Source of the DNA: Autumnicola edwardsiae
Lineage (GTDB): Bacteria; Bacteroidota; Bacteroidia; Flavobacteriales; Flavobacteriaceae
Direction: 5' to 3'
Assembly (NCBI RefSeq): GCF_031846505.1
Contig: NZ_JAVRHP010000017.1
Coordinates: 1-48,968 of the forward strand
Length of the DNA: 48,968 bases
Made by a program: the position numbers and the translations under genes. Numbering within the stretch: position 1 is the first letter of the stretch; each line of letters opens with the position of its first letter. Shown here piece after piece: positions 16,971-25,238 of this stretch. A model generated the notes under the pieces. That model made no database searches. It saw only the letters and a list, made by a program, of their open reading frames with translations, and was not told the origin of the DNA.

Positions 16971-18386
16971 TTAGTATTTTTGACCGTTTATAGTGGTGTT
17001 GACGAATTTTATAGGCTCACAATTTTCTACAGATAAAGGTGTTTCTGTACTCTTTATAGTCACGTTGGTAAAATTCACATTTTCGACCGGAGACTGTTCT
17101 CTTCCTTTAATAAGAATTCCATATTCCCCGCCATTTTCCACCTGAACATCTTCAAGGTAAATGTTTTTTATTGTGGGAATAAATTCCCCTTCCTGGTTGG
17201 CATAAATTCCATAATGAGTGTTTATTTTAAGAACGGCTTCCTTTACCTGCCCCACCTGCACATTCTTTACATATACATTCTCCACAAAGCCTCCTCTTAA
17301 AGTATTTGTTTTAATCCTGATTGCCCTGTCCAGGTTAGGACTGTCCATTCTGCAATTTCTCACGAAAACATTCCTCACTCCCGCAGAAATTTCGCTTCCC
17401 ATAACCACACCTCCATGACCGTCTTTCATTTCGCAATTTTCAACAATTATATTTTGACTTGGAATTGCCACTCTGCGACCATCATTATTCCGACCGGATT
17501 TTATGGCAATACAATCGTCCCCGGTATCAAAAAGACAATTTTTAATATGAACATTTGTAGAATATTCAGGATCGCAACCATCGTTGTTAGGGCCGTGACT
17601 TCTTACTGTTACCCCGTCTACTGTCACATTATTAGATTTAATTGGATGCAACACCCAAAAAGGAGCATTGGTAAAAGTAACCCCCTGCACTAGAACGTTT
17701 TCGCAATCAAAAGGCTCAAAAAATGTAGGACGAAGATTATAACCTTCCCCAAAAGTACGCTCCTCTACAGGCAATCCATCTTCATTCATTTTCCTAAGCC
17801 GCGGAAGATTTTGCTCATCAGTTTGTTTTGGCATCTCTTCTTTAAAGCCATATTCATCTTTTCCAACCCAGTTCCACCAGTTCTCGTTATCTGCCTGGCC
17901 GTTGAAAACTCCTTTTCCGGTAACCGCGATATTCTTCTGCCCGTAAGCATAAATTAGCGGAGAATAATTCATAAGCTCCACTCCTTCATAAGAAGTATGA
18001 ACCATAGGAAGATAAGCCTTTTTGTCCCGGGTAAAAAGGATTTCGGCGCCTTCAGAAAGATGAAAATTTACATTACTTTTTAAATGTATGGGGCCTGTAA
18101 GATATTTACCCGCAGGAACCAAAACCATCCCCCCCCCGGCAACATTACATTCAGCAATTGCCTTTTTAAAAGCTTCACTGTTGTTGGTGACACCATCTCC
18201 GGAAGCTCCAAAATCTTTTACATTAAAAGTTTTGTCTGGAAACTGGGGAACAACAATATCATTTATAATTTTATCTGCCTGTTTCCAGGCGGTTGCAGAA
18301 TCTTTTCCCGCTTTACAGGAGACAAACTGTAATCCTGCTAAAATGCTGAAGGCAGCGAAAATTCTGAAGAAAACTTTGTATTTCAT
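16971..18386 (-). CDS. GH28 exo-polygalacturonase-like lipoprotein
   Basis: 471 residues; lipobox FVSC puts the lipidated Cys at 24. The parallel beta-helix GH28 motifs are complete: NDGCD 268-272, TGDDCIAIK 288-296, GHGG 323-326 and RIK 357-359. Exo-type galacturonidases in Bacteroidota share the long insert around 165-215, so release of monomeric galacturonate is likely, though endo action is not excluded. It is the first gene of the main glycanase operon; an operator-like palindrome sits 12 nt before its ATG. The GGG run at residues 84-86 is encoded by nine consecutive G bases, a possible slippage site. Confidence 0.92.
   Translation of the reverse strand: MKYKVFFRIFAAFSILAGLQFVSCKAGKDSATAWKQADKIINDIVVPQFPDKTFNVKDFGASGDGVTNNSEAFKKAIAECNVAGGGMVLVPAGKYLTGPIHLKSNVNFHLSEGAEILFTRDKKAYLPMVHTSYEGVELMNYSPLIYAYGQKNIAVTGKGVFNGQADNENWWNWVGKDEYGFKEEMPKQTDEQNLPRLRKMNEDGLPVEERTFGEGYNLRPTFFEPFDCENVLVQGVTFTNAPFWVLHPIKSNNVTVDGVTVRSHGPNNDGCDPEYSTNVHIKNCLFDTGDDCIAIKSGRNNDGRRVAIPSQNIIVENCEMKDGHGGVVMGSEISAGVRNVFVRNCRMDSPNLDRAIRIKTNTLRGGFVENVYVKNVQVGQVKEAVLKINTHYGIYANQEGEFIPTIKNIYLEDVQVENGGEYGILIKGREQSPVENVNFTNVTIKSTETPLSVENCEPIKFVNTTINGQKY
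18129..18137 (-). repeat. Nine-base homopolymeric G tract inside the GH28 gene
   Basis: Nine consecutive C on the plus strand, read as GGG GGG GGG in the GH28 coding strand (residues 84-86). It is the longest G/C homopolymer I noticed in an otherwise AT-rich window. Paralogues encode the same glycines with mixed codons, so the amino acids do not force it. Confidence 0.85.
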
Positions 18387-18398
18387 ATATTAAATTTT

Positions 18399-18412
18399 TG
18401 TAATCGATTGCA
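18399..18412 (-). promoter_or_regulatory. LacI-type operator before the GH28-led glycanase operon
   Basis: Palindrome read on the minus strand as TGCAATCGATTACA, one base pair short of perfect symmetry. It directly follows a -7-like box, TATTTTAG (18413-18420), so the transcription start would fall inside the operator and a bound repressor would block initiation. It lies 12 nt before the GH28 start codon. It matches three other sites near lacI, kduI and susC. Confidence 0.75.
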
Positions 18413-18545
18413 CTAAAATAACAAAGCTTTATCAATTAGCATAATTTTTTATCTTAAAAATAATACATTGCTAAAATCAGGTTAGTTTCAGCAGTAGAAT
18501 TAATGTTATTGTAAAAATTCAATGGGCACTGAACAGGAATTATTT

Positions 18546-19541
18546 CTATTCCTCTTCAACTGGTTTCCAGTTGTCTTTGCCGCCCAGCACCTTCAAAACT
18601 GTAAAATTCAGGGCTTCTTCTTTAGAAAGTTTCTTTGCCCAGGAAGCTCGTTCTCCTGAAGCACCGGGACCGGAGGAATTATATTCAGCATAAAAGCCAG
18701 TTTTTTCAGCTTCGGTTTTACTCCAGTTATGCCAGCCTTCCGGTTTTATAAGAGCAGGCATTCTAGTATTTATAAAAACTGTCTGGGCATAAATTCTCCA
18801 GGGCCTGCCCAGGTAAAAACTGTCCTTTGCCGCATCTCCTGTTATTTTACAATCGATAAAAACAAAACCAAATTCGGAGTTTTCTTCCGTAGAAGCCGCA
18901 GTAATATAATGCCCGCCTTCTTTGCAGTAGATCTCGCAGTTTTCAAAAACCGCCGTGGACCAGCCAAAAATAAAATCGGTGGTACCTTCTATATAGCAGT
19001 TTTTATAATATTGCCGGCTGTCTCTCCCGTGCAGATACAAAGTATCCTGATTCCCGAGAAACCTGCAATTTTCAAACACCACACGATCCCCATCCACACG
19101 AACCGCAACGGCCTGCCCTACCGGACCGGCAGAGTTTTCAAAAGTGATATTTTCAGCTTTAAAACCATCTCCAAATATAAAAAAGGAGGTGGAGCCGGTA
19201 GTCCCTATTTCCTCACCGAATTTGTTCAGTTTTTGGGCATAATCATCATAGGTCAAAACTGTGTTTTTCAGGTCTTCTCCTATAAAAGTCACGTTTGTTT
19301 TGGAAGTCGGCAACACCAGCTTTTCCTTATATATCCAGCTTTTAATAAAAACCTTTGTTTCTTGTTTCCGAAAATCGGGAATGGCATTTATCACCTCCTG
19401 AACAGATGTAAAATCGCCGGAACCGTCTTTTGCTACTATAAAATGGTATTCTGCTTTTTGAACTGCAGAAGGAAATACTAATAATGGCAAAATAAGGCAG
19501 AGCACAAAAATTGGCAATTTTGAAGTAGAAGATAATTTCAT
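18546..19541 (-). CDS. Pectin methylesterase, CE8
   Basis: Removes methyl esters from homogalacturonan so that lyases and polygalacturonases can act. 331 residues with a long hydrophobic signal segment (about 9-27). The CE8 catalytic residues are clear: Gln143 in GQAVAV, Gln165-Asp166 in NQDTL, Asp189 in TTDFIFG and Arg246 in LGRPWR. It is a stand-alone counterpart of the CE8 half of the fusion at 8186-10120. It is transcribed alone between lacI and the GH28-led operon, with its own promoter and operator in the divergent gap, and is probably exported to the periplasm or medium. Confidence 0.93.
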   Translation of the reverse strand: MKLSSTSKLPIFVLCLILPLLVFPSAVQKAEYHFIVAKDGSGDFTSVQEVINAIPDFRKQETKVFIKSWIYKEKLVLPTSKTNVTFIGEDLKNTVLTYDDYAQKLNKFGEEIGTTGSTSFFIFGDGFKAENITFENSAGPVGQAVAVRVDGDRVVFENCRFLGNQDTLYLHGRDSRQYYKNCYIEGTTDFIFGWSTAVFENCEIYCKEGGHYITAASTEENSEFGFVFIDCKITGDAAKDSFYLGRPWRIYAQTVFINTRMPALIKPEGWHNWSKTEAEKTGFYAEYNSSGPGASGERASWAKKLSKEEALNFTVLKVLGGKDNWKPVEEE

Positions 19542-19687
19542 GCTTTTTATTTTAAGGTTAATTTTTCTCCCGAATTCGCGCTTAAACCTGTATCAGCTTT
19601 CGAAAGGAACTATAGCGATTGTCGCCCTGGTATTCAAATTAAAGAATTATCTCTTTCTGCCATTACATAAGCTCACTGCCAAAGAGT

Positions 19688-19701
19688 TGTAATCGATTGC
19701 G
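19688..19701. promoter_or_regulatory. LacI-type operator in the CE8/lacI divergent region
   Basis: Sequence TGTAATCGATTGCG on the plus strand, sharing the TAATCGATT core with three other sites in the window. On the minus strand it starts immediately after the CE8 -7 box, as at the other sites. It is 146 nt before the CE8 start and 162 nt before the lacI start, so it could repress CE8 directly and lacI by position. Confidence 0.72.
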
Positions 19702-19732
19702 TTAATGTAACTGATTTTAGTAAATTACCAAA
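19702..19732 (-). promoter_or_regulatory. Putative CE8 promoter
   Basis: Minus-strand TTTG (19729-19732), 19-nt spacer and TACATTAA (19702-19709), a match to the Bacteroidota TTTG / TAnnTTTG pattern except at the last bases of the -7 box. The operator abuts the -7 box. Confidence 0.5.
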
Positions 19733-19863
19733 AAAAATGCTTATTTTTAAATCCTATATACCATTAGACAGGATATTTTGAAGAAATAACGATTCTTCTG
19801 AAGAAATTCACATATATAATTTAGCATCTGTGTGAACCTGTAGCTTTAAAAAACACCAATTAA

Positions 19864-20910
19864 ATGAGCGGAAAAGAGAAAGTAACCATTTACGATATTT
19901 CCAAAAAACTAAATATAAGTGCCGCAACCGTGTCCCGGGCGCTTAATCAAAACCCCAAAATAAGCGAAAAAACCAGGGAGCTTGTAGCCAAAACCGCTCT
20001 AGAAATGAACTACAAGCAGAATCGATTGGCACAGGCGCTAAAAAGCGGGAAAACCAATAATGTGGGAGTGATTGTCCCTTATATTAACCGCAGTTTTTTT
20101 TCCTCCGTAATTCGCGGGATTGAAGAAGAACTTACCCCACATGGCTATCATGTAATTATTTGCCAGTCGCACGAAGAGGTGAAGAATGAGATAAATCAAC
20201 TGAATGCTTTGCTGAATACACAAATTGATGGGATATTCATGTCGGTTTCCAAAACTACTCAAAATACAGATCATATTAAAAAGGCCCTGGAAGAGCATAC
20301 TCCGCTTGTGTTTTTTGATAGAAAAATAGAAATGTCCGGTGTAAGTTCTGTGGTTCTTGATGATTTTAAAGCGGGTTATATGGCCACCGAACACTTAATA
20401 ATGGAAGGTTGCAAAAAAATCGCACATCTTTCAGGAGACATCAACCTGGAAATCTACAAGAACAGGTTCGAAGGTTATCGTTCGGCTTTAGAAAAACATG
20501 GGCTTACTTATCATCCTGAACATGTAATCCAAACCAACAGTAAAATAGAATCCGGCCAGCAGGCGGTAGCCCAACTCTGGGAATGCGAAGAAAAGCCTGA
20601 TGCCATATTTTCGGCAGGAGATTATGCCGCACTTGGCGCAATCCAGGAATTAAAGAGCCGGAACATTAGAATCCCCGAAGATGTTTGTGTGGTGGGCTTC
20701 AGTAATGAACCTTTTACAAAATATATGGAATTGCCAATCACCTCTATGGATCAAACTCCATTACTTATGGGGAAAATTGCTGCCCAGGTATTTTTAGAGC
20801 AGGTAAAAGGAAACAAGACCTTAACTATCGAGAAAAAAGTAGTACTGTCCCCTGAGTTATTTGTGAGAAGTTCTTCCGGAAGGAGTATTTTACAACCTGC
20901 AGAAAATTGA
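19864..20910 (+). CDS. LacI-family transcriptional repressor of the pectin/uronate locus
   Basis: 348 residues, the usual LacI/GalR length. The N-terminal helix-turn-helix occupies about 8-27 (VTIYDISKKLNISAATVSRA), followed by the hinge helix (RLAQALKSGKTNNVGVIVP), then a periplasmic-binding-protein-like effector domain to the C-terminus. It is the only plus-strand gene in the window. Its operator is probably TGTAATCGATTRCA, found at four places including its own upstream region; a central CG flanked by A/T half-sites is typical of LacI proteins. The inducer is likely a catabolic intermediate such as KDG or a uronate (inference). It ends 16 nt from a convergent oxidoreductase gene. Confidence 0.92.
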   Translation: MSGKEKVTIYDISKKLNISAATVSRALNQNPKISEKTRELVAKTALEMNYKQNRLAQALKSGKTNNVGVIVPYINRSFFSSVIRGIEEELTPHGYHVIICQSHEEVKNEINQLNALLNTQIDGIFMSVSKTTQNTDHIKKALEEHTPLVFFDRKIEMSGVSSVVLDDFKAGYMATEHLIMEGCKKIAHLSGDINLEIYKNRFEGYRSALEKHGLTYHPEHVIQTNSKIESGQQAVAQLWECEEKPDAIFSAGDYAALGAIQELKSRNIRIPEDVCVVGFSNEPFTKYMELPITSMDQTPLLMGKIAAQVFLEQVKGNKTLTIEKKVVLSPELFVRSSSGRSILQPAEN

Positions 20911-20926
20911 TTTTTTTCAAAAAAAA

Positions 20927-22114
20927 TTATAGCTCCGGAATGGCAATTTCCGCACCCTTTTTTTCTGCGGAAAGATATGCGGAATAAATTGTGGCAATAA
21001 CATCGGCAGCCAGAGTACTGTTGCTTTCCACTTCTTCATTAAAAGCGGCCGAACGATAAAACGCTTCCATTTCGTGCTGATAGCCGTTAAACCAGCCTTC
21101 ATCTGGCGAAATATTAGACCAGCCCTGTTTGGTCCCGGTTTTCTCCACCACATAAATATCATCAAAATTGCTGTCTACAGGGTTGTAGGTTTGCATGGCA
21201 TTATTAGGAGTAAGGTTGCAAATGGTCCTGTGATTGTTTGCATGTACTTCCAGGTAATTCTTTACACCACCATGAAGCAATTCACTGGCCACAATATCGG
21301 CCACAGTTCCATCTTCAAAAACCACATGCAACGTTGCATAATCCTCCACATCGGTATAAGAGTCCTTTAAATGAAGTTCATTCTGAAAATTTGGCATCCT
21401 GGTAATGGCGTGTACCCGGCAGGTTACACTTTCAGGTCTAATAGGTTTACCATTTTTAGCTTTGCCCTCCACATGTTTCAAATAAATTGCTCCGGAAAGC
21501 GGATGGCAGCCTTTGCCCATTAAGGAACCACCGCCGGAAAGCTTCCATTTTCCGTAATCCTGTGAATGAGAACCGGAATGCGACTGCTGCGCCTGGATCC
21601 ATAAAACCTGGGACTTCGTTTTTTCGATAACCTCCCGCTCCTTTTGGATGGCAGGCGCATAAACCCAGTTTTCGGCATACATTATCCGGCCTTTGCTTTT
21701 TGCTTCAGCAGCAAGCATTTTCTTTACGCTCTCTAATGCATTTTTTAAACCTTTTTCTCTTGAAAAATGATCTCCGGAAAAGTTTTCTTCATCATTACCA
21801 AAATAGCCGGTAAGTGGCTTTTCTATGATAACATCTTTATCTTTCTTCAAAATTTGTATCGCCAGCGGCTCGTGGGTAACAGGCGGGGTACAAAGATGAA
21901 GTACATCTGAAGCAGCAATAAGTTCTTCAAGCTTTGTAAAAGCACCGATTCCCTTTTCTTCGGAGAATTTCTTCAAGTTATCCTGATTACGCGAATGCGC
22001 CCCTACCACTTCAACCTTTACACCATACACTTTTTGTATGGCGTCAAAATGAAATCTTGCGGCAAAACCAGAACCTATTATTCCGGCACGAAGTACTTTT
22101 TTCTCTGCTCCCAT
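20927..22114 (-). CDS. Gfo/Idh/MocA-family oxidoreductase, cytoplasmic
   Basis: NAD(P)-dependent sugar oxidoreductase family, 395 residues without a signal peptide. The Rossmann motif GIIGSGFAARFH starts near residue 12, and the family EKP motif is in DVIIEKPLTG. The second domain contains GKGCHPLSGA, a likely active-site Lys/His region. It is the last gene of the kduI-led operon, 7 nt after uxaA, so it probably acts on a sugar acid or keto-acid from pectin. Substrate cannot be told from sequence; side-chain sugars or an uronate lactone are possible. It ends 16 nt from the convergent lacI. Confidence 0.8.
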   Translation of the reverse strand: MGAEKKVLRAGIIGSGFAARFHFDAIQKVYGVKVEVVGAHSRNQDNLKKFSEEKGIGAFTKLEELIAASDVLHLCTPPVTHEPLAIQILKKDKDVIIEKPLTGYFGNDEENFSGDHFSREKGLKNALESVKKMLAAEAKSKGRIMYAENWVYAPAIQKEREVIEKTKSQVLWIQAQQSHSGSHSQDYGKWKLSGGGSLMGKGCHPLSGAIYLKHVEGKAKNGKPIRPESVTCRVHAITRMPNFQNELHLKDSYTDVEDYATLHVVFEDGTVADIVASELLHGGVKNYLEVHANNHRTICNLTPNNAMQTYNPVDSNFDDIYVVEKTGTKQGWSNISPDEGWFNGYQHEMEAFYRSAAFNEEVESNSTLAADVIATIYSAYLSAEKKGAEIAIPEL

Positions 22115-22121
22115 TTAAATT

Positions 22122-23738
22122 TTATAAAGAAACTCCACGTTTCCAAGGGATAAAATCGTCCTGATCAAGTTGATCTGCCTTAGATTTTATCTTTCCATCG
22201 GCTACATTAATAATGTATTCAAACAATTCTTCTCCCATTTCCGGAATACTTTTTTCTCCTTTTATTACAGCACCCGAATCTACATCAATAATATCGGGCA
22301 TTCTTCCCGCAAGAATAGAATTTGAAGAAACCTTAAGCACAGGTGCGATAGGATTACCGGTTGGCGTACCCAGCCCGGTGGTAAAAACCACCACATTGGC
22401 GCCGGAACCTACCATTCCTGTAGTACTTTCCACATCATTCCCGGGTGTACAAAGCAGGTTTAATCCTGGTTTTGTAACATATTCACCATAATCTAAAACC
22501 GCCTGGATTGGAGAAGTTCCTCCCTTTTTCGCGGCACCGGCAGACTTCATTGCATCGGTAATTAATCCATCTTTGATATTTCCCGGAGAAGGATTCATAT
22601 CAAATCCTGAGCCCGAAGCCTCTGCTGCATTTTCGTAGGACTTCATGAGTGCCATGAATTTGGTAGCAGTTTCATCATCTACACATCGGTTTACCAGCTC
22701 CTGTTCCACCCCGCACAATTCCGGAAATTCAGATAGGATTGGAGAACCTCCAAGGGCTGCCAGAATATCTGAAGCATATCCCAAAGCGGGATTAGCTGAA
22801 ATTCCCGAGAAACCATCAGAACCACCGCATTCCAACCCAAGCTTCAACTTAGATAAAGGTGCAGGCTGGCGCCTAATTTCGTTGGCTTTTTTAATGCCTT
22901 CAAAAGAATCCCTGATGATTTTATTCAGCATTTCATCTACCGTTCCTTCCTGTTGCTGTTCATAAATAAGCACAGGTTTTTTAACATCAGGATTTATAGC
23001 ATTAAGAGCATTTTTAAATATGTCTATTTGCAGATTCTGGCAACCAAGGCTTAGAACAGTGGCCCCCGCAACATTGGGGTTATTCACATACCCCGCCAGC
23101 AATTTGGAAAGCATTACCGCGTCCTGACGGATTCCTCCACAGCCACCCTGGTGGGTAATGAATTTCACCTCGATATTATCAAAAATTCCGGTTTCTTCTT
23201 CCTGAAAGTTTACGGTAGCATCCTCGTCCTTCCCGGTAATCAGATTGCGCAGCAATTGGCGTTGTCTAGGCGATTTATGAAAAGAAAATTCTTTTTCGAA
23301 TACATCTTTCAGCAATTCCACATTTCGGTTTTCACAAAAAACCAGCGGAAAGAACAACCACACATTGGCAGTTCCAACCTGGCCATCGGGCCGGTGGTAT
23401 CCCATAAAAGTACGATCTTTCCATTTGGATACGTCGGGCGCCTGCCAATTGATGGTTTCAGTCTTCTGAGTTGTTTTGCTGGCCTGGTGTTTCACGTTTT
23501 CGGTAGTAAGCCTGTCCCCTTTTTTTATTTCGCTGGTCGCTTTTCCTACCAGCACTCCATACATAAAGATCCTGTCTTCTGCTTCCAGATGAACAAGACT
23601 GATTTTATGTTTCGCCTGGATATCATTCAGGACAATAATTTCCTCACCTTCGAAATCTACCCTATCACCCTGCCATAAATCTAAAAGGGCAACAGCGACA
23701 TTATCCTGGGGATGTACTTTTATTAATTTACTTTTCAT
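22122..23738 (-). CDS. uxaA: Altronate dehydratase UxaA
   Basis: Dehydrates D-altronate to 2-keto-3-deoxygluconate in the cytoplasm, a metal-dependent reaction of the galacturonate pathway. 538 residues: an N-terminal SAF-like domain (about 1-90, with VALLDLWQGD and LVGKATSEIKKGDRL) joined to the large altronate/galactarate dehydratase domain. Clear family motifs are FMGYHRPDGQVGTANVW, THQGGCGGIRQDA, LECGGSDGFSGISANPALG and CTPGNDVESTTGMVGSGAN. The enzyme is the fused form, as in E. coli. It follows uxaB by 18 nt, and together they complete the altronate branch. Confidence 0.95.
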   Translation of the reverse strand: MKSKLIKVHPQDNVAVALLDLWQGDRVDFEGEEIIVLNDIQAKHKISLVHLEAEDRIFMYGVLVGKATSEIKKGDRLTTENVKHQASKTTQKTETINWQAPDVSKWKDRTFMGYHRPDGQVGTANVWLFFPLVFCENRNVELLKDVFEKEFSFHKSPRQRQLLRNLITGKDEDATVNFQEEETGIFDNIEVKFITHQGGCGGIRQDAVMLSKLLAGYVNNPNVAGATVLSLGCQNLQIDIFKNALNAINPDVKKPVLIYEQQQEGTVDEMLNKIIRDSFEGIKKANEIRRQPAPLSKLKLGLECGGSDGFSGISANPALGYASDILAALGGSPILSEFPELCGVEQELVNRCVDDETATKFMALMKSYENAAEASGSGFDMNPSPGNIKDGLITDAMKSAGAAKKGGTSPIQAVLDYGEYVTKPGLNLLCTPGNDVESTTGMVGSGANVVVFTTGLGTPTGNPIAPVLKVSSNSILAGRMPDIIDVDSGAVIKGEKSIPEMGEELFEYIINVADGKIKSKADQLDQDDFIPWKRGVSL

Positions 23739-23756
23739 AATTTCTGCTTTTGCTTC

Positions 23757-25220
23757 TTACTCAAATTTCTCAGTAAAAATCTTAAAACCTTCCTCTATTC
23801 CTTTAGTTTCTATCAATTCCAGGGCAAGAGCGGTTTTTTCTTCCAGCTGTGGCACTTGCGTGAGATCTGTATCCCAAAAACTGGTATTTTTAAGCACCCG
23901 CTCTGTAATCTCTTTATAGCTGTGCAATTCCCATGCATGTTTTAATTCGGAAGTTGTTTTTTTATCATCATTTACCGGAAGGCTGTGCCCGTTCCATTCT
24001 CCTCTGTAAAAACGAATTAAACATGCAAATGCAAAGGTAAGGCGTAAGGGTAATCGATTGTACTTTTTCTGAAAACTTAACAAACTCGGCAGCACTCTAA
24101 CTTTAAATTTAGAAATACTATTTAGCGCGATACTGGAAAGCTGATGTTTGATAAAAGGATTTCTGAAACGGTCAAAAACTTCTTCTGCAAAGGAATTTAA
24201 TTCATCTTCAGAAAGCTTCAGCGTAGGGTTAATTTCTTCAAATACCGTGTCACTTATAAATTTCCCTGTAAATTCATGATCTACAGTTTGCTTTACGGTT
24301 TCATTTCCGAAGAGAATGGAGAAAGGAACCATTGTAGTATGCGCACCATTTAAAATACGTACTTTCCTGGTGCGGTACGGCTGAAGGTCATCTACAATAA
24401 GAATATTTTCGTCAATTTTATCAAAAGGAATTTTTGATTTTAAGTTTTCACCTCCTTCAATAACCCATAATAGGAAAACTTCTGCGGAAACGATAAGTTT
24501 ATCCTCAAGTTCCAACTGACTTTGGTAGGAATCAATATCGTCTTTCGGATAACCGGGAACAATTCGATCTACCAATGTATTATGAAAATCGTTATGATCT
24601 TTAATCCAACTGATAAATTCTCCTTCCAGGTTCCAGAGTTCCGCATATTTCAGAATTATCTCTTTTAAAGTATCGGCATTGTAATTTATCAGCTCACACG
24701 GAATAATACTTAAACCTTTATCTTCAGCTCCATTAAAATGCTTGAAACGTTTATAAAGCAGCGCGGTTACTTTGGCCGGAAAACTATTATGTGGCTTTCC
24801 TTCTAAAGTATCGTTTTCATCAAAAGCAATTCCTGCTTCAGTAGTATTGGAAATAAGGAATTCCAGCTCTTCTTCTTTAGCCAATTCCAGATAAGCCTCA
24901 TAATCTTCATACGGATTTATGCCTTTTTGGATACATGAAATAGTCTCCTGCCTTTGGATTTCCTCTCCTTTCTTTACACCTTTCATAAAAAGGTTGTACA
25001 GGCCATCCTGTTCATTCAGCATATTTATTAAACCTCCAGACAAAGGCTGAATTACCGCTACCCCGGCGTTAAAATCGGCCTTTTTGTTTAGCTGATCGAT
25101 CACATAATCAACAAAAGCCCTAAGAAAATTACCCTCTCCAAACTGAATTACCTTAATTGGCAGTTTTTGAGTTAAACCGGCACTTTCTCTGTTCAATCTT
25201 TTATTTTTTATTTCTTCCAT
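23757..25220 (-). CDS. uxaB: Tagaturonate reductase (altronate oxidoreductase) UxaB
   Basis: NADH-dependent reduction of D-tagaturonate to D-altronate. 487 residues, matching the family; polyol-specific long-chain dehydrogenase type. N-terminal VIQFGEGNFLRAFVDY is the nucleotide-binding segment, EFLISNTTEAGIAF follows, and LNGAHTTMVPFSILFG plus HQLSSIALNSISKFKVRVLPSL contain the conserved Lys/His region. It sits 18 nt after the TRAP large permease and directly before uxaA, an operon order that supports its role. A TAATCGATTG core occurs inside the coding sequence near 24051 but is probably chance. Confidence 0.95.
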   Translation of the reverse strand: MEEIKNKRLNRESAGLTQKLPIKVIQFGEGNFLRAFVDYVIDQLNKKADFNAGVAVIQPLSGGLINMLNEQDGLYNLFMKGVKKGEEIQRQETISCIQKGINPYEDYEAYLELAKEEELEFLISNTTEAGIAFDENDTLEGKPHNSFPAKVTALLYKRFKHFNGAEDKGLSIIPCELINYNADTLKEIILKYAELWNLEGEFISWIKDHNDFHNTLVDRIVPGYPKDDIDSYQSQLELEDKLIVSAEVFLLWVIEGGENLKSKIPFDKIDENILIVDDLQPYRTRKVRILNGAHTTMVPFSILFGNETVKQTVDHEFTGKFISDTVFEEINPTLKLSEDELNSFAEEVFDRFRNPFIKHQLSSIALNSISKFKVRVLPSLLSFQKKYNRLPLRLTFAFACLIRFYRGEWNGHSLPVNDDKKTTSELKHAWELHSYKEITERVLKNTSFWDTDLTQVPQLEEKTALALELIETKGIEEGFKIFTEKFE

Positions 25221-25238
25221 TTTATTATAGCTTAAATT

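Larger units (their letters stand above)
19542..19863. other. Divergent regulatory region between CE8 and lacI
   Basis: 322 nt with no gene, separating two divergent start codons. It holds the CE8 promoter and one copy of the palindrome (listed separately). A lacI promoter must also lie here; fragments such as TAATTTAG at 19817-19824 resemble a -7 box but lack a properly spaced -33 partner, so I do not assign it. One operator here could serve both genes and give autoregulation. Confidence 0.55.

Noticed and set aside
18535..18553. AGGAAT...ATTCCT hairpin at the CE8 stop
   Set aside because: Only six base pairs, spans the stop codon and lacks a T tract.
20911..20926. T-run/A-run between lacI and the convergent oxidoreductase as a bidirectional terminator
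   Set aside because: Only 16 nt of TTTTTTTCAAAAAAAA-like sequence without G/C pairs; a stable stem is unlikely, though it may aid termination.
24049..24062. GGTAATCGATTGTA inside uxaB
   Set aside because: Intragenic, two mismatches to the motif and no adjacent promoter box.
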